NCBI RefSeq assembly: GCF_001263795.1
Contig: NZ_LHUR01000022.1
Span: forward strand, 186,001 to 250,000
Direction: 5' to 3'
Length of the DNA stretch: 64,000 bases
Origin: Clostridium homopropionicum DSM 5847
GTDB taxonomy: Bacteria; Bacillota; Clostridia; Clostridiales; Clostridiaceae
This document shows, one piece after another, positions 9,670-16,834 of the stretch; position 1 is the stretch's first letter, and each line of letters begins with the position of its first letter. A program made the translations under genes and the position numbers. The notes under the pieces are model-generated. The model had not been told where the DNA came from and did no database searches. It saw only the letters and a program-made list of their open reading frames with translations.

Positions 9670-9698
9670 ATTATATGGTATTAATAACCTCTTGTCAA
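9670..9698 (-). promoter_or_regulatory. Sigma-A type promoter of the Mn2+ riboswitch/ATPase transcript
   Basis: A perfect TTGACA (9698-9693) and TATAAT (9675-9670) are separated by 17 bases on the minus strand. The expected start near 9663 lies about 20 bases before the aptamer. The promoter sits just downstream of the stop codon of the YiiX-like gene, so the ATPase is transcribed independently. Confidence 0.85.
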
Positions 9699-9715
9699 GG
9701 GCTTGTTTCCAAATT

Positions 9716-10297
9716 TTACGAAGAAATTTTCATATCCTCTTCATATCTTATATTAGCTATATTAGCATTATGCTTCGATAAAATACCCTTACGAACTAAC
9801 CTTAGTCCTTTAGCCCTTCTAAAATCTCCAGGTATTACAAGTCCTGAAGGTTTTTTTATAATTTTTATATCACTTCTTTCTAGCACAGTAGCTACAAATT
9901 GAGAGCAGAAGTACGCATTTCTTCTACTAATAGGTCGTTTCATCAAAATTCCTAAAAGACCGAGAAAATTGTACCCATACTTGTCCTTCATTTTATATAA
10001 GCTCTGGATTTCTCTTTTTAATTTATCGTATTGATTAATAGATATACTTAAAGAATACAATTCATAAGTAGTATTCTTAAACTTTGCATAGGTTCCTCCA
10101 CTTATATCTTCTTTTATTAACCCTGCAATTATAGGATTATTTACAAACCTTCTCCCAAAACTATAAGTTTCATTTAAGCCTAAGTCAAATGAAATAGAAA
10201 CATGAGAATAGGGTTCTCTTGTGTAAAATCTTATTATTTTTGAAGGAATTGTTCCCGTATGAGTTAATAATATAAATACCTCTCTCTTTTCTGCCAT
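9716..10297 (-). CDS. YiiX/YebB-like permuted papain-fold (NlpC/P60 superfamily) hydrolase
   Basis: 193 residues. The N-terminal His in YSHVSISFD (about residue 32) and the later Cys in NAYFCSQFVATVLER (about residue 140) have the circularly permuted order, His before Cys, of the YiiX/YaeF-type papain-like family. These proteins are cysteine hydrolases or amidases of cell-wall or lipid substrates. No signal peptide is visible, so it is probably cytoplasmic. RBS GAGGT precedes the ATG. The natural substrate is unknown. Confidence 0.72.
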   Translation of the reverse strand: MAEKREVFILLTHTGTIPSKIIRFYTREPYSHVSISFDLGLNETYSFGRRFVNNPIIAGLIKEDISGGTYAKFKNTTYELYSLSISINQYDKLKREIQSLYKMKDKYGYNFLGLLGILMKRPISRRNAYFCSQFVATVLERSDIKIIKKPSGLVIPGDFRRAKGLRLVRKGILSKHNANIANIRYEEDMKISS

Positions 10298-10478
10298 GTT
10301 TATACCTCACTAAAACCTTAATTAGCCCCATAATAAAAGCATTTACTTATTAAAATTTATATTCATAATACTTTGTACATTATACTTTAAGCTAGTTAGC
10401 GCATTATGTCAAATTATGTTCTTAATAAAAAAGTAACATTTATATATTAAATGACTTTAAAAATATATCAGATTAAGT

Positions 10479-10513
10479 TATACTTAAATTTAAATTGTAT
10501 TTATAAATTACAA
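10479..10513 (+). promoter_or_regulatory. Possible -10 element and downstream palindrome before the lactate dehydrogenase operon
   Basis: The 267-base gap before the dehydrogenase gene holds TATACT at 10479-10484 without a good -35, followed by the imperfect palindrome TTGTATTTATAAATTACAA (10495-10513) at about +4 to +22. That is where a repressor would sit; GntR-type lactate regulators use TTGT...ACAA-like sites. This is weak evidence. Nothing else is recognisable in this gap. Confidence 0.28.
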
Positions 10514-10566
10514 GATAGTTTTGGGGTAAATTATCTTATTATTACTAAAAAAGGGGGCAATTTGTG

Positions 10567-12138
10567 ATGGAAAATGTTCTTATTAGAAAACTTGAAAAAG
10601 AGCATCAGGACTATTTAAGAGATGAGTCTCGTAGAACTGGTACTGGTGAATCTATTTCTTTTCCTAAAACTGAAAAAGAAATTATTGAAATATTAGAATC
10701 TTTAAAGACTAAGGGAACTTTAATAACTACTCAAGGTACTCGTACTGGAATAACTGGTGGTGCTGTACCTGAAGGTGGTCACGTATTAAGTTTAAGCAGA
10801 ATGAATAAAGTAATGGGTCTTCGCTATGATGAAAAAGCACAAACTTTTTTTGTAAAAGTTCAACCTGGAGTTGTTTTATCACAGCTTAGACTTGCTTTAA
10901 AGAAAAAAGAATTTGATGATACAGAAAATTGGGATAGTGAATCTCTAAAAGCACTAGAAAAGTTTAAAAACTCCGAAGAATACTTCTTTTCACCTGATCC
11001 AACTGAAACTTCTGCATCAATAGGCGGTATGATAGCTTGTAATGCATCTGGAGCTTGCTCTTTCAAGTATGGTCCTACAAGAAATTACATTGAAGCTATG
11101 CGCATAGTTCTAGTTGATGGAGATGTAATTTCCCTAAGCCGTGGAGAAAATAAAGCAGAAAATGGTTCCTTTACAATAAGTACGCTTTCTGAAAAACTTA
11201 TTAAAGGTTCCGTTCCTGACTATCTTATGCCAAAGGTTAAAAATGCTTCAGGATATTTTACATTAAAAGATATGGACTTACTAGATTTATTTATAGGTTC
11301 TGAAGGTACTTTAGGTATAGTAAGCGAAATAGAGCTAAAGCTTTTAAAAGCTCCTAAGGTACATTATGCAGTAACTGCCTTCTTTGATCAGGAAGAAAAA
11401 GCTTTAAAGTTTGTTCAAAGCATAAGAAAAAATGTTTCTCCAGTAGCTGTAGAGTATTTTAACTCTAATGTATTAAATCTACTTAGAAAAGCTAAAATAG
11501 AAAACCCTGCCTTTAACAAATTATTAGATTTGCCTTCTCATTATAATTCAGCAGTTTATACTGAATATGCTGGAAATAGTGATGAAGAGGTTGAAGATAT
11601 GGTAATAAAAGCAGGAGAAATTATAGAGTCCTGCGGTGGAAATGAAGGAGACACTTGGGTTGCAACAAGCCCTCAAGCTAACGAACAGCTCCATTTCTTC
11701 AGACATGCAGCTCCTGAGTCTGTAAATCTTCTAATTGATAATAGACGTAAGACTCATCCAGCTATCACAAAGCTTGGAACTGACATGGCAGTACCTGATT
11801 CATGCCTTGAAGATGTCATGAAGCTTTACAACAAGAGCTTAGAGGAAGCAGGTTTGGAATCTGTTATATTTGGCCACATTGGAAATAACCATTTGCATGT
11901 AAATATAATCCCAAGGGATATGGATGAATATCATAAAGGAAAAGAATTGTACAATAGTTGGGCTGAAAAAGTAATAGCTATGGGTGGTACAGTATCTGCT
12001 GAACATGGTATTGGTAAACTTAAAATTCATCTATTAGGAAAGATGATGGGAGAAAAGGGAATTAAGGAAATGAAAGCCTTGAAAAACTTATTTGACCCTG
12101 AAAATAGACTAAATAGAGGAAACCTTTTTGAGGAGTAG
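10567..12138 (+). CDS. FAD-binding 2-hydroxyacid (D-lactate/glycolate) dehydrogenase subunit of an Etf-linked complex
   Basis: About 523 residues of the GlcD/LctD family: an FAD-binding type-4 domain in the first half (TQGTRTGITGGAVP, then SIGGMIACNASGACSFKYGPTRNYI) and a C-terminal cap/oxidase domain ending in GHIGNNHLHVN and SAEHGIGK. The His and Glu in these last motifs are the usual substrate-site residues. It is followed without a gap by etfB and ferredoxin-fused etfA. This is the composition of the Acetobacterium woodii electron-confurcating lactate dehydrogenase, which couples lactate oxidation by NAD+ to reduced ferredoxin. Lactate as the substrate is inference. GTG 10564 is an alternative start. 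Confidence 0.85.
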   Translation: MENVLIRKLEKEHQDYLRDESRRTGTGESISFPKTEKEIIEILESLKTKGTLITTQGTRTGITGGAVPEGGHVLSLSRMNKVMGLRYDEKAQTFFVKVQPGVVLSQLRLALKKKEFDDTENWDSESLKALEKFKNSEEYFFSPDPTETSASIGGMIACNASGACSFKYGPTRNYIEAMRIVLVDGDVISLSRGENKAENGSFTISTLSEKLIKGSVPDYLMPKVKNASGYFTLKDMDLLDLFIGSEGTLGIVSEIELKLLKAPKVHYAVTAFFDQEEKALKFVQSIRKNVSPVAVEYFNSNVLNLLRKAKIENPAFNKLLDLPSHYNSAVYTEYAGNSDEEVEDMVIKAGEIIESCGGNEGDTWVATSPQANEQLHFFRHAAPESVNLLIDNRRKTHPAITKLGTDMAVPDSCLEDVMKLYNKSLEEAGLESVIFGHIGNNHLHVNIIPRDMDEYHKGKELYNSWAEKVIAMGGTVSAEHGIGKLKIHLLGKMMGEKGIKEMKALKNLFDPENRLNRGNLFEE

Positions 12139-12147
12139 GTGAAAAGA

Positions 12148-12939
12148 ATGAATATAATCGTATGTGTAAAGCAAGTTCCTGGAACTAATGAAGTTAAAAT
12201 GAATAAAGAAACCAATACTATAATAAGAGAAGGAATTGAATCAATCATAAATCCTTTTGATACTTTTGCCATTGAAGAAGCTTTAAGATTAAAGGATGCC
12301 CATAAAGGCAAGGTAACTGCTTTAAGTATGGGAATCCCACAAACAGCTCAACTTTTAAAGCAAACCATGGCTCTTGGAGTAGACGAAGCTTTCCTTTTAA
12401 GTGACAGAGCCTTTGCAGGAGCAGATTCTCTTGCAACCTCCTATGCACTTTCCATGGGAGTAAAGAAAATTAAAGACTATGACCTTATAATATGCGGTAG
12501 ACAAGCAACAGATGGCGACACTGCTCAAGTAGGCCCTAGCCTTGCTGAGAAGCTAGGTATACCTCATATTACTTATGTTAATAAAATCGAAGAAATTGGG
12601 GATGGATTTATTCGCTGCACTAGACTTACCTCTGAAGGATATGAAGTAATAGAGTCCTCACTTCCAGCTCTTATAACTGTTATGGAAGACTTAAATGTAC
12701 CAAGACTTCCTTCTATTAAAAACCTAAGAGATGCTAAAAATAGGGAGGTTGCTATCTTAAACATTTCTGATATAAATGCCGATAGCAAATTCACCGGATT
12801 ATCTGGTTCTCCAACTCAGGTTGTAAAGACCTTCATACCAGAATACAATATCAGCAGTGAAATGATAGAAGGAACACCAGAAGAGCAAGCTGAAAAACTA
12901 GTAGATAATTTATTATCACTTGGCTTGTCATTTCAATAG
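12148..12939 (+). CDS. etfB: Electron transfer flavoprotein beta subunit (lactate dehydrogenase-linked)
   Basis: 263 residues with the EtfB N-terminus MNIIVCVKQVPGTNEVK and the adenine-nucleotide motif IICGRQATDGDTAQVGP, which in bifurcating Etfs surrounds the beta-FAD and NAD site. It pairs with the next gene to form an Etf heterodimer that accepts electrons from the upstream flavin dehydrogenase. ATG 12148 was chosen over the GTG at 12139 because AGGTG at 12137-12141 then serves as its RBS and the protein begins in the family-typical way. It is a paralogue of the EtfB at 61060-61851. Confidence 0.92.
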   Translation: MNIIVCVKQVPGTNEVKMNKETNTIIREGIESIINPFDTFAIEEALRLKDAHKGKVTALSMGIPQTAQLLKQTMALGVDEAFLLSDRAFAGADSLATSYALSMGVKKIKDYDLIICGRQATDGDTAQVGPSLAEKLGIPHITYVNKIEEIGDGFIRCTRLTSEGYEVIESSLPALITVMEDLNVPRLPSIKNLRDAKNREVAILNISDINADSKFTGLSGSPTQVVKTFIPEYNISSEMIEGTPEEQAEKLVDNLLSLGLSFQ

Positions 12940-12950
12940 GGAGGTATATT

Positions 12951-14144
12951 ATGAGCAGTATTAAAATATTAAAGGATAAGTGTGTGGGCTGCAAGCTGTG
13001 TGTGAACTCATGCCCTTTTGGAGCCATCAAAATTGAAGATAAAAAAGCTGTAATCTTAGATAATTGTACCTTATGCGGTTCTTGTGTAAGTACATGTAAA
13101 TTTAAGGCTATAGATTTAATAAAAGATGAAGTTAAAGGAGTAGACACTTCTGAATATAAAGGTATATGGGTTTTTGCTGAACAAAAGGATGGAGTTTTAG
13201 AGTCTGTTTCTCTTGAACTTTTAGGCCAAGCTTCAAGACTTGCTAAAGACTTAGATACTGATGTATCTGCTGTATTACTTGGAAGTTCTTTAGAAAACAC
13301 TGTAAAAGAACTTATTGCCTATGGTGCAGATAATGTTTATTGCATAGATGATCCGTCACTTTCAAGATATAACGATGAAAGTTATGCAAATATAATTTGC
13401 GATTTAATAAAACAATATAAGCCAGATATAGTCCTTTTAGGAGCAACAGCTTACGGTCGTTCATTAGCTCCTAGAATATCCTCAAGATTAAATACTGGTC
13501 TTACAGCTGATTGCACAATTCTAGAAATAGATAAAGAAAAGAAAATTTTGCTTCAAACAAGACCAGCTTTTGGTGGTAATTTAATGGCTACAATTGTGTG
13601 CCCTAACCACAGACCACAAATGTCAACAGTTCGTCCTAAAGTTATGAAAGCTATAGAGCCAGATTATAATAGAAAGGGTACCATAATTAACCCTGAAGTA
13701 ATAATACCAGCTTCTACAAAAGTTAAAGTTTTAGATGTATGCACTTTCCCTAAGGAAGAATTAAACTTAGAAGATGCTGAAATAATAGTTGCAGCTGGAA
13801 GAGGTATTGGTGACTCTAAAAATCTGCAGCTAGTAGAAGAATTAGCAAAGGTGCTTAATGCTACAGTAGGGGCATCTCGTGCTGCAGTAGATGAAGGCTA
13901 TATTGAGTATGCACACCAAATAGGTCAAACTGGTAAAACTGTATCTCCAAAATTATATATTGCCTGTGGAATATCAGGAGCAATACAACATTTAGCTGGA
14001 ATATCTTCTTCAGAGATTATTGTGGCAATTAATAAAGATCCAGATGCTCCAATCTTTAAAGTTGCTCATTACGGAATTGTAGGAGATATAGAAAAAATTC
14101 TTCCACAATTAATTGAAAAATTCAAAAATAAATTAGTAAAATAA
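12951..14144 (+). CDS. etfA: Electron transfer flavoprotein alpha subunit with N-terminal 2[4Fe-4S] ferredoxin domain
   Basis: 397 residues, about 60 longer than the EtfA at 60007-61005 because of an N-terminal bacterial-ferredoxin domain with two CxxCxxCxxxC motifs (CVGCKLCVNSCP near residue 12 and CTLCGSCVSTC near 41). The Etf alpha body follows, with the C-terminal FAD segment GQTGKTVSPKLYIACGISGAIQHLAG. The LctC subunit of confurcating lactate dehydrogenase also carries an extra Fe-S domain, which gives a route to ferredoxin. It starts 11 bases after etfB with RBS GGGAGGT. No terminator is evident in the 75-base gap before the next gene. Confidence 0.93.
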   Translation: MSSIKILKDKCVGCKLCVNSCPFGAIKIEDKKAVILDNCTLCGSCVSTCKFKAIDLIKDEVKGVDTSEYKGIWVFAEQKDGVLESVSLELLGQASRLAKDLDTDVSAVLLGSSLENTVKELIAYGADNVYCIDDPSLSRYNDESYANIICDLIKQYKPDIVLLGATAYGRSLAPRISSRLNTGLTADCTILEIDKEKKILLQTRPAFGGNLMATIVCPNHRPQMSTVRPKVMKAIEPDYNRKGTIINPEVIIPASTKVKVLDVCTFPKEELNLEDAEIIVAAGRGIGDSKNLQLVEELAKVLNATVGASRAAVDEGYIEYAHQIGQTGKTVSPKLYIACGISGAIQHLAGISSSEIIVAINKDPDAPIFKVAHYGIVGDIEKILPQLIEKFKNKLVK

Positions 14145-14219
14145 ATTATTATTTATTATTAACCTAATTCAGCCATATTACATATCATGTATTGTAGTAC
14201 TTAAAAGGAGTGTATTTTC

Positions 14220-14612
14220 TTGTATCCATACGACGAAACTTTTTACTATAGTGATGATATGTATCGCCAATTCCCACCAGGAGGCGGTCCTCCATTTGGA
14301 CCACCTACAGGATTCCCAGGTGGAGGAATGGGTCCTTCTGGTGCTCAACCTATGGGTCCACCACCATCCTTTACGCCTTCTCAAACTCAGGCTCAAAGCT
14401 TTGGCGGCATCGGAGTACAGGCAGTAGATCCAGGTGCTATTAGAAGATGTCTTTATAGGTTTACCTATGTATGGCTGGATAATGGCAGAAGCTTTTGGAT
14501 TTTCCCTGTTTTCGTAGGAAGAAGATCCCTTGCTGGTTATAGATGGAATGGCAGAAGATGGGTTTACTTCGGAATTGATTTAAGAAGAATAGACAGTTTT
14601 GTTTGTTACTAA
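14220..14612 (+). CDS. Small Gly/Pro-rich protein with conserved-looking Trp/Arg-rich C-terminus, function unknown
   Basis: 130 residues. The first 60 are low-complexity Pro, Gly, Met, Phe and Gln repeats (QFPPGGGPPFGPPTGFPGGG and similar). The last 60 form an ordered-looking segment rich in Arg, Trp and Tyr (WLDNGRSFWIFPVFVG, then AGYRWNGRRWVYFGIDLRRI). There is no signal peptide or membrane helix. The N-terminus resembles spore- or surface-associated disordered tails, but I do not recognise a named family with confidence. The start is TTG 14220 with AAGGAG at 14205-14210. A strong terminator follows directly, so the gene is probably a short independent transcript. Confidence 0.72.
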   Translation: MYPYDETFYYSDDMYRQFPPGGGPPFGPPTGFPGGGMGPSGAQPMGPPPSFTPSQTQAQSFGGIGVQAVDPGAIRRCLYRFTYVWLDNGRSFWIFPVFVGRRSLAGYRWNGRRWVYFGIDLRRIDSFVCY

Positions 14613-14628
14613 ACTAAGAAAGTTTCAA

Positions 14629-14675
14629 TAGGAAGCTATTTTATTACTTTAAGTAATAAGGTAGCTTCCTTTTAT
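14629..14675 (+). terminator. Intrinsic terminator after the Gly/Pro-rich gene
   Basis: AGGAAGCTA pairs with TAGCTTCCT and the inner TTATTACTT pairs with AAGTAATAA, followed by TTTTATT. It is a long, nearly perfect hairpin beginning 17 bases after the stop. Confidence 0.88.
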
Positions 14676-14684
14676 TAGTAATAT

Positions 14685-14741
14685 TTAACAACTCCTTAAA
14701 CTATACATAAACTTCTCATAACTTACGTGTAATAGTATTAT
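14685..14741 (+). promoter_or_regulatory. Pho box (four 11-bp-spaced hexamers) plus -10 of the alkaline phosphatase promoter
   Basis: Four direct repeats, TTAACA (14685), TTAAAC (14696), ATAAAC (14707) and ATAACT (14718), recur every 11 bases with 5-base spacers. This is the PhoP-binding arrangement known from Bacillus (TTAACA-like hexamers on one helix face). A TATTAT -10 candidate at 14736-14741 follows at the right distance and no good -35 exists, as expected for an activator-dependent promoter. It predicts induction by phosphate limitation. Confidence 0.75.
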
Positions 14742-14769
14742 AAATAGAAATTGTTTATTCTATTTATAA
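14738..14769 (+). promoter_or_regulatory. 12-bp inverted repeat in the phosphatase 5' leader
   Basis: TTATAAATAGAA and TTCTATTTATAA are perfect inverted repeats around an 8-base loop, ending two bases before the AGGAGG of the phosphatase gene. It overlaps the -10 region, so it may be an operator or an mRNA-stabilising or translation-modulating hairpin. Confidence 0.5.
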
Positions 14770-14786
14770 TTTAGGAGGAATTTTTT

Positions 14787-16751
14787 ATGCTTAAAGCTAA
14801 GAAAAAGATTGCTGCTATAATTTGCTCTGCAATAGTGGCAGGACAATTATCAACAGGTTTAGTTCAACCTCTACTTGGAATTTCTAATACTGTTTATGCA
14901 GCAGAAACAAAAGTGATAAAGAAAGCTAAAAATGTTATTTTCTTAATTCCTGACGGAATGAGTGTAGAATCAGTTACTCTTGCTAGATTATATTACGATC
15001 TAAAAAAGGACGGTATTGGAGGAAATGATCAATTGACTATGGATTCCATATTGACAGGTTTAGTAAAAACCTATTGGCAAGATGGACCTATAACTGATTC
15101 TGCTCCAGGTGGTACAGCTTTTTCAACTGGTTTTAAGACAGAAGATAAACATATAGGAGTTTTAAGTAATAAAGATGGAAATATACCTAAGGCTACTTTA
15201 ATTGAAGCTGCAAGACAAGCTGGAAAAGCTACAGGCCTTATAGCAACTTCTGAGGTTACTCATGCAACTCCTGCTGATTTTTCTGCTCATGCAGCCTCAA
15301 GAAGCCAATATAATTCAATTATGAAGCAAATGGTATATGGAGACTTCGACTTAGTTTTAGGCGGAGGAGATAGAATATTATCTTCTGAAGCAAAATCAGA
15401 TAACGGAAAAACTCAATATAGAAAAGATGGAATAGATTTAAGAGAAGTATTAAAATCTATGGGATATACTTATTTAACTACTAAGGATGAGCTTAATTCC
15501 ACAAAAGCTACTAAGATGTGGGGATTATTTGCACCTCAAGCCTTTGCAGCAGATATTGACAGAGAAAAGGTAGCTCCTACAGAACCCACTATAGAGGAAA
15601 TGACAAATAAAGCATTAGAAATATTGTCTAAAGATAAAGAGGGTTTCTTCTTAATGGTTGAGGGAAGCCAAATTGACTGGGCAGGTCACGCTAATGATCC
15701 ATCAAAAATTGCTTCTGAAATAGTTGCTTATGATAAGGCAGTAAAAGCTGCTCTTGATTTTGCTAAAAAGGATGGAAATACTGTTGTTATTTCTGTATCT
15801 GATCACAGTACAGGTGGCGGAACCTTGGGTATGGTTGATTTAGGTAAGGATATTGGAAAAGATTACGCTTCTGTTACTTTTGAAGATACCATAGTGAGGC
15901 TAACAAAGGCAAAGGCATCTACTGGATTAATTTCAGAACAGCTAAAGCAAAAAGATGTTGATACTATAAAATCAAGTGTTAAAGAAAATTTTGACTTTGA
16001 TAATTTGACAGAAGAAGAAATAAAAACTATACAAGATGGAAATTTAACTAGCGTGGTTAATAAAAGAGTTGGTATAGCTTGGTCTAGTAACAACCACACA
16101 GCTGGTGATGTAGGTTTATACTGTTATTCTCCCGCTGGAGTAGAAAAATTATCTGGTTTAGTTGACAACACAGAAGTTGCAAAATACCTAGAAAGAGTTA
16201 CAGGCTTAAACTTAGCTACTGCCACTAGCCAATTGTTCCAAAAGGCAAGTGTAGGCTTTGAAAAGCTAGGTGGAGAAATCTCTATAGATTCATCTGATAT
16301 AGATAATCCAGTTATTATAGTAACTAAGGACAGTAACACCTTAAAACTATATGGTTTTACTAATCAAGGTGAATTTAATGGAACAAAGGTTAAATTTGAT
16401 GGAGTAATTGTTCCTATTACAAAAGACGGAAAAACCTACAAAGTACAAGATGTTTATGTTCCTCAAGATGTTTTAACAAAATTTTATGCTTACACTACTG
16501 CTGGAAAGGTAGTAGAAATAAAGAAGCCTGAAGTTAAAGTAACTGAATCAAAAACTTCTAGCCTTATAACTGGTATTGTTAATGCCTCTGCTCTAAACGT
16601 AAGAGCTTCAGCAAGTTCTAAAGGTAAAAAAATTGGAGTATTAAAAAGTGGAACATCTGTTACAATAGTTGGTGAATCAGGCAACTGGTATAAAATAAAC
16701 TACGGCACTTCCAATGGATATATTTATAAAACTTATATTACCCTAAAATAA
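14787..16751 (+). CDS. phoA: Secreted alkaline phosphatase with C-terminal SH3b domain
   Basis: 654 residues. A signal peptide (about 1-39, positive start, hydrophobic core, VYAAE cleavage region) is followed by an alkaline phosphatase domain: metal-ligand LIPDGMS near 55, the nucleophile in DSAPGGTAFSTG (Ser near 105), TEVTHATPADF, the EGSQIDWAGH metal site, SDHSTGG and NNHTAGD. The enzyme hydrolyses phosphomonoesters outside the cell with two Zn2+ and one Mg2+. The last 65 residues form a bacterial SH3 domain (ALNVRASASSKGKKIGVL to SGNWYKINY), which would hold the enzyme at the cell wall. RBS AGGAGG is ideal. The upstream Pho box indicates phosphate control. The fusion is the unusual part. 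Confidence 0.9.
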   Translation: MLKAKKKIAAIICSAIVAGQLSTGLVQPLLGISNTVYAAETKVIKKAKNVIFLIPDGMSVESVTLARLYYDLKKDGIGGNDQLTMDSILTGLVKTYWQDGPITDSAPGGTAFSTGFKTEDKHIGVLSNKDGNIPKATLIEAARQAGKATGLIATSEVTHATPADFSAHAASRSQYNSIMKQMVYGDFDLVLGGGDRILSSEAKSDNGKTQYRKDGIDLREVLKSMGYTYLTTKDELNSTKATKMWGLFAPQAFAADIDREKVAPTEPTIEEMTNKALEILSKDKEGFFLMVEGSQIDWAGHANDPSKIASEIVAYDKAVKAALDFAKKDGNTVVISVSDHSTGGGTLGMVDLGKDIGKDYASVTFEDTIVRLTKAKASTGLISEQLKQKDVDTIKSSVKENFDFDNLTEEEIKTIQDGNLTSVVNKRVGIAWSSNNHTAGDVGLYCYSPAGVEKLSGLVDNTEVAKYLERVTGLNLATATSQLFQKASVGFEKLGGEISIDSSDIDNPVIIVTKDSNTLKLYGFTNQGEFNGTKVKFDGVIVPITKDGKTYKVQDVYVPQDVLTKFYAYTTAGKVVEIKKPEVKVTESKTSSLITGIVNASALNVRASASSKGKKIGVLKSGTSVTIVGESGNWYKINYGTSNGYIYKTYITLK

Positions 16752-16781
16752 ATCGGTTTCCCTTAATATTTCATTATAAAT

Positions 16782-16834
16782 AAATCCTGTACTCAATTGT
16801 TATGTTGGACTTTTGGGTACAGGATTTAATTTTT
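16782..16834. terminator. Bidirectional terminator between phoA and cadA
   Basis: AAATCCTGTAC (16782) pairs with GTACAGGATTT (ending 16828), with a T-run on the plus side and A-rich sequence upstream for the minus strand. The two genes converge here. Confidence 0.8.

Noticed and set aside
12245-13300. Minus-strand open frames opposite the etf genes (and similar frames elsewhere, e.g. opposite phoA, cbiP, cooS)
   Set aside because: They are antisense to strongly conserved coding sequence, lack RBS and show no family-like sequence.
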